Positions 18,432 through 26,376 of a stretch of DNA of 64,000 nt are shown in pieces. The notes below the pieces were generated by a model that worked only from the letters and a program-made list of their open reading frames with translations, was not told the origin of the DNA and did no database searches. Positions within the stretch are counted from its first letter, which is position 1, and the number at the start of each line of letters is the position of its first letter. Origin of the DNA: Elusimicrobia bacterium GWD2_63_28 (lineage in GTDB: Bacteria; Elusimicrobiota; Elusimicrobia; Elusimicrobiales; UBA9959); the NCBI GenBank assembly GCA_001799895.1, contig MGUI01000074.1, forward strand, positions 104,467 through 168,466, read 5' to 3'. The position numbers were made by a program, and so were the translations under genes.

Positions 18432-21011
18432 ATGAAGAAAACCCGGCGTGAGAAAGCATTTTTCCTGGCCGCCGCCGCGGCGGCCGCGGCCCTGGCGGCC
18501 TGGGCTTTCTGGGGCAAGGTTCCGCCCTCGGTGCAGAACTTCTCCTATTACGCCGACAGGGGAGAAATACTCCTTCACGCCGCAGCGGACAAAGCCGCCA
18601 GCTTCAGCATGCCGCTGCCCAGCCTGGCGGCGGCCGCAGCCTCACACCTGGGCTTCGACCCGTCGTGGCTGGCGCGGCTGGCGGGCCTGCTGCTCTGCCT
18701 GCCGGCTTACGCCCTGGGAGCGCGCGGAGGGGGCCGGGCGCGCGGCGCCGTCTTCGCGCTGGCGGCCGCGCTGGCGGGCATCACCTGCGCCTCGCCGGAA
18801 GCGGAGCAGGCCCTCTACTCCCTGCTGCTGCTGCTCTTCCTGGACCTGGAGCTCAAGCGGCAGGCCGCCGGGGGGACCGGGGCCGCGGCCCTGGCCGGGC
18901 TGGCCGCCGGCTTCACGCTGCTGGTGCGCTCGCCCCTCTTCGCCTTTCCGCCGCTGGCCGCGCTCTTCCAGTATTTTTCGCTGAAGCCCCGGCCTAAGAC
19001 CTGGCTGGTCTCTACCGCCGTCTTCCTGGCCTGCGCCTGGCTGCTCCTGGTCCCCTGGGCGCGGCTGAACCACTCGCTGTTCGGCAAAACCATCTTATTC
19101 GAGGAGGGCCGGCCTGCCTGCAATGTTATAACCGGCGCCAGCGGCATAGTCTTCACCATAGAGGGCGACGCGCGGGCCTTCGCCGGACTTTCGCGCGAAG
19201 AGAGCGTCTACCCCTGGGCGGTGAAGACCGTGCTGGAGAACCCCGGCCGCTACGCCCTGGCCGTGGCCAGGAGACTGGGCCATGTCCTGCTGATGTTCCC
19301 GGTATTATTCCTGCTGGCAGCCGCCGGGCTGCTCCTGGGCCGCAAAAAGACCGAGGCCCGCTTCCTGGCTTTCTTCAGCGCCTATTTCATCCTCATCCAC
19401 TGCCTGCTCTCCATCGAAGAGCGCTATTTCCAGCCGCTGCGCTACGCGCTGGCGCTGCTGGCCGCCGGAGGGGCCTGGGAGCTGCTTAAAAAAATAATTC
19501 CCGGGGGAAAGCCGGGCCGCGACTATTTTACTCCGCCGCTGTTCGCGCTGGCGCTGCTGGCCGCCGCGCTGACGCTGGGCGTGGTCTGGCGCTACCCGGG
19601 CGCCTCCAGACCGCCGCTGATAGCGGCCGAACTGGGGCTGAAGAAATATCCCGGCGATCCCTGGCTGTACAGGAAGAAAGGCGAGGCGCTGCTGGCCCTG
19701 GACCTGACGGCCAGGGGACTGGCCAGCCTGGAGCAGGCGTGCGCCCTCTCCGGCGCTCCAGACCTCTGCTATATTACCTCGGTGCTGAAAGCCGCCGCGC
19801 CCGCCGGGCCGCCGCAGCTGGAGAACCGCTACGAGCTGCTGCTGGTAAAACTCATGCGGGAACTGGAGCTGGGGCGGCAGGCGGAGGCCGGAGCGGCGTA
19901 CGCTGAGGCGCTGGAGATCTGGCGCTCTGAAAAGAATTCCATAAAAGGCCCGCCGCGCGCGGAAGACGCAGGCCACCTGGCGCGGCTGAAAGAGACCAAC
20001 CGCACCTTCTGGGACCTGGACCTGGCCGCCGCCCTGGCCTACCTGCCCCCGGAAAAACGCGCCGTGGCCTTGCGGCGGCTTTCTGGCCTGGCTCCCCTGA
20101 CGCCGAAGCTGCGCGCCCTGCAGCTCGGCTGGACGGCCGTTCTTACCGGCGCTGAAAAGCGCGAACTGGCCGCGCTGCGCCGTGAACTGGCGCGGGACCT
20201 GCCGCAGACTGAGGCCGCGCTGGGCGCAGCCGCGCGGGAACTGGCCGCCGAACTGCTCTCCGGCAAGGCACCTCCGGCGGGAACGGAGGGCGAATTAGGG
20301 CTGCTCCTGGCGCTGCGCCTTGAGCCGGCGCAAACGGTTTCAACTTTCGACACGCATTGCGGCGCCGGCTGCGGGCCCGCCGCCCGGGCCGCCGCCGAGG
20401 CCTTCCTGTCGGACGGCGCCGGCAGGCTGGCCGCGGCGCGCAGGCTGGCCGCGGCGGACCCGGATAATTTCTCCTACGCTCTGATACTCCTGGAGCAGGA
20501 AGACTTCAGCGCCCCCGCCCTGGCCGCGGCGGCAGAACGCCTGAAGGGACACCCCTATCCTCTTGCCGCCGGGGCGCTGGCCTGGACCCGCAGGGGTGAC
20601 GGCCCGGCCGCGGTGCGCCTGGCCCGGGCGGCCGCCGCCGCCGGAGGGATGGGCGAGCAGGGCTGGGCCGAAACACTGCACGCCCTGCAGGAGGCGAAAG
20701 CGTATAGCGAAGGGCTGGCCGCGGCGTCACTGGCGCTGCGGGAACACCCGGGCTCATCAATGCTGCTCAATAACCGCGGCGTGCTCAGGAGCCTCTCGGG
20801 GGACGCGGCGGGCGCGCTGGCGGATTTCGAAGCGGCCGCCGCCGGGCCGGAAAACTTTTCCGCGCTGATGAATTTGGGGGCGGCGCTGGAGCACTCGGGG
20901 AACAGGGCGGCAGCGGAGCGGGCCTACGAACGGGCCGGGCGCGCGGCCTTTTCCGACCGGGGGAGGATAGACGCCGGCCGCGCCCTGGCCAGGGCCCGGA
21001 AGCCGGGTTAA
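18432..21011 (+). CDS. Polytopic membrane protein with C-terminal TPR repeats (GT39/PMT-like topology)
   Basis: 859 residues. About ten hydrophobic helices occupy residues 10-400, with the loop NHSLFGKTILFEEGRP. Residues from about 410 form helical repeats; the last three (LYRKKGEALLALDL..., LNNRGVLRSLSGDAAGALADF, LMNLGAALEHSGNRAAAERAY) are clear TPRs. The layout recalls dolichyl-phosphate-mannose-type glycosyltransferases with a periplasmic TPR domain, but the acidic catalytic loop typical of that family is not evident, so only the topology is assigned. The product is extremely Ala/Leu-rich. A TACAAT element lies 12 bp upstream and no Shine-Dalgarno is seen. Confidence 0.6.
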   Translation: MKKTRREKAFFLAAAAAAAALAAWAFWGKVPPSVQNFSYYADRGEILLHAAADKAASFSMPLPSLAAAAASHLGFDPSWLARLAGLLLCLPAYALGARGGGRARGAVFALAAALAGITCASPEAEQALYSLLLLLFLDLELKRQAAGGTGAAALAGLAAGFTLLVRSPLFAFPPLAALFQYFSLKPRPKTWLVSTAVFLACAWLLLVPWARLNHSLFGKTILFEEGRPACNVITGASGIVFTIEGDARAFAGLSREESVYPWAVKTVLENPGRYALAVARRLGHVLLMFPVLFLLAAAGLLLGRKKTEARFLAFFSAYFILIHCLLSIEERYFQPLRYALALLAAGGAWELLKKIIPGGKPGRDYFTPPLFALALLAAALTLGVVWRYPGASRPPLIAAELGLKKYPGDPWLYRKKGEALLALDLTARGLASLEQACALSGAPDLCYITSVLKAAAPAGPPQLENRYELLLVKLMRELELGRQAEAGAAYAEALEIWRSEKNSIKGPPRAEDAGHLARLKETNRTFWDLDLAAALAYLPPEKRAVALRRLSGLAPLTPKLRALQLGWTAVLTGAEKRELAALRRELARDLPQTEAALGAAARELAAELLSGKAPPAGTEGELGLLLALRLEPAQTVSTFDTHCGAGCGPAARAAAEAFLSDGAGRLAAARRLAAADPDNFSYALILLEQEDFSAPALAAAAERLKGHPYPLAAGALAWTRRGDGPAAVRLARAAAAAGGMGEQGWAETLHALQEAKAYSEGLAAASLALREHPGSSMLLNNRGVLRSLSGDAAGALADFEAAAAGPENFSALMNLGAALEHSGNRAAAERAYERAGRAAFSDRGRIDAGRALARARKPG

Positions 21012-21017
21012 GTTTGA

Positions 21018-21044
21018 TATAATAGGGCTATTGGTAATGGAGGG
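21018..21044 (+). promoter_or_regulatory. Extended -10 promoter and ribosome site for the secreted 174-residue protein
   Basis: TGATATAAT (extended -10, hexamer 21018-21023) is followed 15 bp later by GGAGGG (21039-21044), 5 bases before the ATG. The -35 is weak, as expected for an extended -10. Confidence 0.6.
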
Positions 21045-21048
21045 TACA

Positions 21049-21573
21049 ATGAAAAAACTTATTTTAGCGGCGGCCTGCGCTTTCATAGCCGGCAGCCTTA
21101 ACGCTTCCGAGTTCGCGCTCAACACGGGCTGCGCGCTCGACCAGGTGAGCGTCTCCGCTCCCGTCCTGAAGCTGCCCGAGTCCCCGAAACCGGGCCTGGC
21201 CAAGAGCAGCAGCTACGTGCAGGTCTCCGGCTACGTGAACCTCAACGGCAACGGCTGGATGCCCGGCACCGACGGCGGCTTCACCAGCGTGAACCTGACC
21301 GGCTGGGCCACCTTCCGCGATTCTTCCGGCAAGGTCACCAGCAACAACACCTACGTCAACACCTCGGTCTCGCTGTGGGTGCGCCCCAACCAGCACGTCT
21401 TCCAGAGCGTCTACCCCAACCTCTACGTCACCTTCTACCGCAACGGCAAGATGGTCGGCTCCACCACAATGAACGGCAGCATCTCCGTCTCGGGCTGGCC
21501 GTCCTCCAGCTTCTTCAGCCTCAGCGGCTCCGGCTACCTCAGCGGCTCCCTTTACGTGGAAGACGAGGAATAA
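21049..21573 (+). CDS. Small secreted protein, beta-rich, unknown function
   Basis: 174 residues from the ATG preceded by GGAGGG. The signal peptide (MKKLILAAACAFIAGSLNA-S) is followed by a region of alternating Ser/Gly/Asn and aromatic residues (YVQVSGYVNLNGNGWMPG, VNLTGWATFRDSSG, VNTSVSLWVRPNQHVFQSVY) and a Gly/Ser tail ending in acidic residues. The pattern is that of a secreted beta sandwich. No family was recognised. It has its own extended -10 promoter and a terminator, so it is a single-gene unit. Confidence 0.7.
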   Translation: MKKLILAAACAFIAGSLNASEFALNTGCALDQVSVSAPVLKLPESPKPGLAKSSSYVQVSGYVNLNGNGWMPGTDGGFTSVNLTGWATFRDSSGKVTSNNTYVNTSVSLWVRPNQHVFQSVYPNLYVTFYRNGKMVGSTTMNGSISVSGWPSSSFFSLSGSGYLSGSLYVEDEE

Positions 21574-21587
21574 ACGCGGACTAGACA

Positions 21588-21621
21588 TAAAAAAGGGCGG
21601 CCGGCAGCCGCTCTTTTTTAT
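21588..21621. terminator. Rho-independent terminator
   Basis: The A tract and GGGCGGC pair with GCCGCTC and a T tract across a 5-base loop (CGGCA), with one mismatch. It ends the secreted protein gene and could act on either strand. Confidence 0.8.
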
Positions 21622-21628
21622 TTAAAAT

Positions 21629-22534
21629 ATGACCATGAAGATACTTGAGGGGAAAACCCTTTCAGCGGAGATCCTGGCAACCCTGCCCGGGCGGATAGAG
21701 GCGGTCAAAGCGCGCCTGGGCCGCGCCCCGTCGCTGGCTATCATAAATTATTTCGCCGACTCGCCCTCGGCCGTCTACGTGAAACGCAAGGTGGCCGCCT
21801 GCGAAAAGCTGGGCATCAGCGTCAAGCTCTTTTCCCCGAAGCCCGAGGAAGGCTACCCGGCCTTCAAGGCGCTGCTGGCCAGGCTGGGGGACGACGACGC
21901 CTATGACGCCATCATGATAGAGCGCCCCCTGCCCGACGGCTTCGAGACGCGCGAGACCTGGGACGCCGTGCCGGCGGCCAAGGACGTGGACGGCCTCTCC
22001 ACGCTGAACATGGGCCGGCTCTTCATCGCCAAAAAGTTTTCGGAGATCGAGGGCGGCGGCTTCTTCTCGCCCTGCACGGCGCTGGCCGTGATCCGGCTGC
22101 TGCGCTTCCACGGCATAGACCCGGCCGGCATGAACATCGCCGTGGCCGGCCGCTCCGCCGTGGTGGGCAAGCCGCTGGCGCAGATGCTGGTGACGCTCGA
22201 CGCCACCGTAACGGTCTGCCACACGCGCACGAAGAATATCGCCGAGGTCTTCAAAAAGGCAGACCTGGTGATCACCGCGGCGGGCAAGGCCAAGTGGCTC
22301 AAGAAAGAGCTGCTGCCGGCGGGCGCGGCGGTGATAGACGTGGGCACCAATTTCGACGAGGCCGGCAAGATGTGCGGCGACGCCGACTTCGAGGACCTGA
22401 AGAGCTCGGCCTCGGCGGTCTCGCCGGTGCCCGGCGGGGTGGGCCCGGTGACGCTGGCCTGCCTCATAGAGGCGGCGGTAAAGGCGGCCGAACTGGCCCC
22501 TAAAAAAGAAAAAGGCGGGATAATATTCACATGA
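21629..22534 (+). CDS. folD: Bifunctional methylene-THF dehydrogenase / methenyl-THF cyclohydrolase (divergent FolD)
   Basis: 301 residues. It interconverts 5,10-methylene-, methenyl- and 10-formyl-THF using NADP. Motifs: the catalytic Y50-x3-K54 pair in AVYVKRKVAACEKLG, KDVDGLSTLNMGRL, the dinucleotide-binding GRSAVVGKPLAQML and PVPGGVGPVTLACL. The usual QLPLP loop reads ERPLP, putting Glu98 where the conserved Gln normally sits. No Shine-Dalgarno is present, and the start lies 8 bp beyond the preceding terminator; a second ATG two codons later is possible. Its stop overlaps the next start (ATGA). Confidence 0.88.
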   Translation: MTMKILEGKTLSAEILATLPGRIEAVKARLGRAPSLAIINYFADSPSAVYVKRKVAACEKLGISVKLFSPKPEEGYPAFKALLARLGDDDAYDAIMIERPLPDGFETRETWDAVPAAKDVDGLSTLNMGRLFIAKKFSEIEGGGFFSPCTALAVIRLLRFHGIDPAGMNIAVAGRSAVVGKPLAQMLVTLDATVTVCHTRTKNIAEVFKKADLVITAAGKAKWLKKELLPAGAAVIDVGTNFDEAGKMCGDADFEDLKSSASAVSPVPGGVGPVTLACLIEAAVKAAELAPKKEKGGIIFT

Positions 22535-22896
22535 AAAAACTTCTCAACCTGCTGTTAGCCCTGCTGCTGCCGGCGGCGCTCTGCCTGCCGGTCTTCGCCG
22601 AGGAAGAAGGATCCGCGCCCAAGGAAACGGCGCAGCCCGAAAAGAAAGCGGCCAAGAAGCCCGCCCCCAAGAAAAAGGCCAAGAAAAAGAAGAAGGCCGA
22701 GCCGGTTTCCGAATACAAGTTCAAGTCCGAGGGGCCGGACAACGTCTACAAGTTCGACAGGAAGGCCGACCCGATAGTGAAAGCCAAGAAGAAGCCCGCC
22801 AAGAAAAAAGCGCCGGCCAAGAAAAAAGCGCCGGCGCCCGCGCCTTCGGCCGCCGACACTGAGAACGCCACGGGCGCGGCCCCGGTGACCGACTAA
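22531..22896 (+). CDS. Secreted Lys/Ala/Pro-rich low-complexity protein
   Basis: 121 residues. The signal peptide (MKKLLNLLLALLLPAALCLPVFA) is followed by two blocks of KKPA/KKKA repeats (about 38-58 and 89-105) separated by SEYKFKSEGPDNVYKFDRK. The repeats look like histone H1 tails, but the signal peptide points to the periplasm or envelope, where a polycationic tail could bind anionic polymer or lipid A. It is translationally coupled to folD, which says little about function. No family was recognised. Confidence 0.65.
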   Translation: MKKLLNLLLALLLPAALCLPVFAEEEGSAPKETAQPEKKAAKKPAPKKKAKKKKKAEPVSEYKFKSEGPDNVYKFDRKADPIVKAKKKPAKKKAPAKKKAPAPAPSAADTENATGAAPVTD

Positions 22897-22933
22897 TGGC
22901 CGGCCTGCCGGTCACGGCCGGCGCGCGGCAGCC

Positions 22934-23680
22934 ATGAAGGCCAGGCCTGAGTGGCACAAAGACTTCTTTAAAAACTCCTTCTACAACCCGGCCTCCCCGG
23001 CCGCCGTGGCGAAAGCCCCGGCCGAGGCGGCCTTCGTCCTCAGGCAGCTGAAATTAAAGAAGGGCTCCGCCCTGCTGGACCTGTGCTGCGGGCCCGGCCG
23101 GCACGCCGTGGAATTCGCCCGGCGCGGCCTGGCCGTCACCGGCCTCGACTTTTCCGCCGAATACCTGAAGGAGGCCGCCGCGCGGGCCAGGGCGAAGCGC
23201 GTGAAAGTGCGCCTGCTGCGCGGCGACATGCGCCGGCTTAAATTCTGCGGCGAGTTTGATGCAGTCGTGAATTTATTCACGAGCTTCGGCTATTTCCAAA
23301 AATTCTCCGACGACCTGAAGACGCTGAAAGGCGCGGCTCGGGCGCTGAAGCCGGGCGGGCTTTTCCTGATCGACATCGTCAACGGTGCCTTCGTGCGCAG
23401 GAATTTCAAGCCGCGCGGCTGGGGAGAGATGGAAGACCATTTTCTGCTGGAGAGCATAGCCCTGACGCCAGACGGGGCGCAAAACACCTGGATACGCCTG
23501 CCCAAAAAAGGCGGCAAGCCGCTGGTCAGGTTTTTCTTCAACCGGCTCTACGACAGGGCCAGGCTGGCCGCCGCCCTCCGCAAGGCCGGGCTGAAGCCGC
23601 TGAAGTTCTGGGGCAATTTCCGCGGGGACCCGCTCACGGTCCGGCGCAACCGCATCCTCTGCCTGGCCCGAAAAGCCTGA
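22934..23680 (+). CDS. Class I SAM-dependent methyltransferase
   Basis: 248 residues. A Rossmann methyltransferase core: motif I ALLDLCCGPGRHAVEFARRG near residue 46, motif II VTGLDFSAEYLKEA, the RGDMRRL segment, FDAVVNLFTSFGYF (motif IV) and RALKPGGLFLIDIV (motif V). The N-terminal WHKDFFKNSFYNPA and the C-terminal small-domain features are those of methyltransferase family 25 in many unannotated bacterial enzymes. The substrate is unknown. It is convergent with the following gene and separated from it by a strong hairpin. Confidence 0.82.
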   Translation: MKARPEWHKDFFKNSFYNPASPAAVAKAPAEAAFVLRQLKLKKGSALLDLCCGPGRHAVEFARRGLAVTGLDFSAEYLKEAAARARAKRVKVRLLRGDMRRLKFCGEFDAVVNLFTSFGYFQKFSDDLKTLKGAARALKPGGLFLIDIVNGAFVRRNFKPRGWGEMEDHFLLESIALTPDGAQNTWIRLPKKGGKPLVRFFFNRLYDRARLAAALRKAGLKPLKFWGNFRGDPLTVRRNRILCLARKA

Positions 23681-23689
23681 CGGGCGGAC

Positions 23690-23734
23690 AAAAAAAAGAG
23701 CCCCGCGCCTCACACGGCGCGGGGCTCTTCTTTT
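23690..23734. terminator. Bidirectional terminator between convergent genes
   Basis: A perfect 12-bp stem (GAGCCCCGCGCC / GGCGCGGGGCTC) has a 6-base loop, with an A tract on the left and a T-rich tract on the right. Confidence 0.93.
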
Positions 23735-23742
23735 CGGGCGGT

Positions 23743-24750
23743 TTATTTCAGTTCGAAAGACCCGATAATGCTGGCCTCGGCCCCGGAAGACAACGGGCCG
23801 GTGCGGAAGTACTTGAGCGTGACCATGTATTTGCCGGGCTTGGGCTCCTGCATCAGCTTCAGGTCGTAAAGGCCGGCCACGTCGAAGACCTGCGTCACGT
23901 TATACTTGGCAAAGGCGTTGAGCAGATCCTCCACGGGCATGTTCTGCGTGATCTCGGGCAGGCGCATCACCTCCGCGGCGAAGGTGATCTTCTCGCCGCG
24001 GAAATATTCGGCCCTGCCGTCGGCCAGCTGCATGCTGACGCCGCCGGCGGCGGCCGGGCCGGTGTAGCCTATGGAGATCTCCTTGCCGTCGGGCTGCGAA
24101 AGCTTCTTGGGGCCGGGGGTAAGGGTGAAGATGGTGGAGCGTTTGAAGAAGCCGTCGTCGTTGCGGGAGGCGACCGCGTACTCGTAGAGCATGCCGGAGA
24201 CATTGGCCTCCACCTGCTTGGGGGCTTTCATGCAGAGCTCCAGCCGCTCCGTTTCCCAGGGCTCGAGCTTGCGAGGTCCGATGTTGATGGTGACCTTGCG
24301 GCTGTGGTACCTGGTGGACGGGCGGCAGTGGCCGGGATAGCCTGGGTGGAAGGACACGCATTCTTCGCCGTACTCTTCCATTATCAGCTCCTCGTTGAGG
24401 TTCAGCGGGCTCTGCGCGGTAAAGGTGAAGGTGCGGCAGCTTTCTTTGTAGCCGCCGAAATGATACTGCTCCTGGGGAGAGGGAGGAAGAGGAGGGGGCA
24501 GGGGAGGGTGCCCGCCGGGGCCGCCCGGATGCTGCGGGGGCGGCAGGGGCTGCGGGTGGCCGGGGTGCTGGGGCTGGCCGGGCTTGGGCCCGGGGTGCGG
24601 CTTGCCGCCGCCCAGGTCCGAGACCAGGCTTGCCACGCCGGCAAAAGCAGCGGGGCCGCCCTGGGCGGAGCCGTCAAAATTAACTTCGGCGGCGCGCGCC
24701 GCGACAGAAACGGCCATCAGCGCCGCGAAAACCGCGATCTTGTTTTTCAT
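23743..24750 (-). CDS. Secreted protein with a Pro/His/Gly-rich N-terminal region
   Basis: 335 residues from the ATG preceded by GAGAAGG. The signal peptide (MKNKIAVFAALMAVSVAARA) is followed by a segment of Pro, His and Gly at residues 49-90 (HPGPKPGQPQHPGHPQPLP), then a mostly beta domain with four or five Cys (ESCRTF, EECVSF, GHCRPS, LELCMK). Cys spacing suggests disulfides. The His-rich stretch could bind metal, but this is conjecture. The C-terminal part ends YFRTGPLSSGAEASIIGSFELK in the style of an Ig-like domain. No family was recognised. Confidence 0.7.
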   Translation of the reverse strand: MKNKIAVFAALMAVSVAARAAEVNFDGSAQGGPAAFAGVASLVSDLGGGKPHPGPKPGQPQHPGHPQPLPPPQHPGGPGGHPPLPPPLPPSPQEQYHFGGYKESCRTFTFTAQSPLNLNEELIMEEYGEECVSFHPGYPGHCRPSTRYHSRKVTINIGPRKLEPWETERLELCMKAPKQVEANVSGMLYEYAVASRNDDGFFKRSTIFTLTPGPKKLSQPDGKEISIGYTGPAAAGGVSMQLADGRAEYFRGEKITFAAEVMRLPEITQNMPVEDLLNAFAKYNVTQVFDVAGLYDLKLMQEPKPGKYMVTLKYFRTGPLSSGAEASIIGSFELK

Positions 24751-24950
24751 TTACCTTCTCCTCGCTGTGCGTATCCCCGCCGCCGGCCTTAAAGCCGCAG
24801 ACGAAGCCTTGCCCCCGCGGCCGCGCGGAAGATCGGGATAAAGCTTTTACGCTTAAGGATAATTCTATTTAATAGGCCGCGGGACCGATAGGGACGGGAG
24901 GCCCAGGGCGCGGCCGCTTTTCGGCCTATGCCCGGCTGGGCAGGATGGTA
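24751..24950. other. 200-bp intergenic region, no gene
   Basis: No coding frame, tRNA or strong hairpin is seen. An AT-rich tract around 24843-24873 (TTAAGGATAATTCTATTTAA on the plus strand) probably holds the promoter for the secreted Pro/His/Gly-rich protein on the minus strand. Confidence 0.5.
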
Positions 24951-25358
24951 CTAGGGCGCGGGGGGCAGCAGGCCGCATTCGCGCAGCACCGCCCGGACTT
25001 CGCCTATAATGGTTTCAATGCTTTCGGTCTTGGAGAGCATGCGCTTCACCTGCGGGAAGCGCGAGAATTCCTCGCGGCTTAGGCGGGTGAAGTGGGTGGC
25101 CGTGACCACCAGCACGGGAATGGCTGAAAGCCGGGGGTCCTTGCGGAATTCCCTGAGCATCTGCAGGCCGTCCAGGTCCGGCATGCCTATATCGGTGATA
25201 ACCGCGGCCACGCCGCCTTCCAGGCAGGTCGAGATGCCGTGCAGGCCGCTATGGCCCACGGCCACGTCGAACTCGTCCTCCAGCGCCGCGGCCAGCAGGG
25301 CCGCGAACAGCTCATTGTCGTCGAGTATTACGAGTTTAAGCCTGCCTTCCATGTCCAT
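24951..25358 (-). CDS. Single-domain response regulator (receiver domain)
   Basis: 135 residues, one REC domain and no output domain. Acidic pocket DDN near residue 13, phosphoacceptor in VITDIGMPDLDGL (Asp near 56), the conserved Thr in VVTATHF, and Lys in MLSKTES. A second ATG two codons in is an equally good start. It begins 7 bp after the RlmN-like gene and is therefore the last gene of the nitrogenase-like operon or a read-through neighbour. No histidine kinase is in the window. CheY-like proteins of this kind usually act by protein contact. Confidence 0.85.
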   Translation of the reverse strand: MDMEGRLKLVILDDNELFAALLAAALEDEFDVAVGHSGLHGISTCLEGGVAAVITDIGMPDLDGLQMLREFRKDPRLSAIPVLVVTATHFTRLSREEFSRFPQVKRMLSKTESIETIIGEVRAVLRECGLLPPAP

Positions 25359-25365
25359 GAGTATA

Positions 25366-26376
25366 TCAATTCCCGGCGGCCAGCTGCCCGCAGGCGGCGG
25401 CTATGTCGGCGCCCTTCTCGGGGCGCAAATAGGTTCGCACCCCGGCCGCTATCAGCTCCAGCTGGAATTCTTTCACGCGGGGCGTCTCGCCGCCGGGGCC
25501 GCCCGGAGGGTTGTACGGTATCAAATTTACGCGGCAGGGGATGTCCCGCACCAGGCCGGCCAGCAGGGCGGAATCTGAGGGCCGGTCGTTGACCCCGGGA
25601 AAGAGTATGTATTCGAACATCACGTGCGCCTTGCGGGCGCGGCAATATTCCCGCGCGGCCGCCAGCACCTTGCGCAGCGGGTATACCTTCTCCATCGGCG
25701 CCAGCCGCGCGCGCTGCTCCTCGTCGGCGGCCACCACCGAGACCGCCAGCCGCACCCTCAGGTCGGAGGCCGTCAGCTCCTCTATGACCGGGATCACCCC
25801 GACGGTGGAAACCGTCATCTTGGACTGCGGGAAATGCCGGCCGCGGCTGTCGGACAGGATGACTATCGCCCGCTTTACATTGTCCCAGTTCAGAAAAGGC
25901 TCGCCCATGCCCATGAAGACCAGGCTATTGAGCCCGCCGGCCTCGCGCAGGCAGGTCTCGAACTGGGCCAGGATCTCCTGCGTCGTCAGCGAGCGCTTCA
26001 GGCCGAGCCCGCCGGTAGCGCAAAAGGTGCAGCCGCAGGCGCAGCCCGACTGCGACGAGAGGCAGGCCACTACCCTGTCCTTGGCGGGCAGCACCACGCA
26101 TTCGGCCGGGGCGTCTCCGCCGAAGCGGAAAAGGAATTTTTTAGTGCCGTCGCTCGAGCTCTGCCGCCGCTCCGGGAGGGGCAGGGGAGCGAGCGAGAAG
26201 GCCGGGGCCAGCGCCCTGCCGACGCGCGGCGGCAAGCCGGTCAGCGCCGCCAGGTCTGTCTCGCCGCGCCGGTGCACGGCCAGGAAGATGGCGGCGGCGT
26301 GGGCGGCTTTTTCGCCAAGCGCCAGGAGTTTTTGTTCCAGTTCGGCGCGGGTCAGGCCGCGGAGGTCCGGCTTCAT
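25366..26376 (-). CDS. rlmN: RlmN-type radical SAM rRNA/tRNA adenine-C2 methyltransferase
   Basis: 336 residues. Cluster motif C112-x3-C116-x2-C119 in SGCACGCTFCATGG; C105 corresponds to the methyl-carrying or resolving Cys, and C329 in AACGQLA to the second catalytic Cys. Other family marks are SSDGTKKFLFRF, VFMGMGEPFLNWDNV and VSTVGVIPVI. All features needed for the RlmN dual-methylation mechanism at A2503 of 23S rRNA and A37 of tRNA are present. The start overlaps the stop of the NifH fusion gene (ATGA), so it is co-translated with the nitrogenase-like cluster. Whether this is a housekeeping copy or has been recruited to that cluster is open. Confidence 0.85.
   Translation of the reverse strand: MKPDLRGLTRAELEQKLLALGEKAAHAAAIFLAVHRRGETDLAALTGLPPRVGRALAPAFSLAPLPLPERRQSSSDGTKKFLFRFGGDAPAECVVLPAKDRVVACLSSQSGCACGCTFCATGGLGLKRSLTTQEILAQFETCLREAGGLNSLVFMGMGEPFLNWDNVKRAIVILSDSRGRHFPQSKMTVSTVGVIPVIEELTASDLRVRLAVSVVAADEEQRARLAPMEKVYPLRKVLAAAREYCRARKAHVMFEYILFPGVNDRPSDSALLAGLVRDIPCRVNLIPYNPPGGPGGETPRVKEFQLELIAAGVRTYLRPEKGADIAAACGQLAAGN

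Noticed and set aside
18363..18578. N-terminal extension of the Fe-S flavoprotein
   Set aside because: The 72 extra residues are basic and low in complexity, and they cross the promoter region of the divergent membrane protein gene. The ferredoxin-like domain begins near the ATG at 18362.
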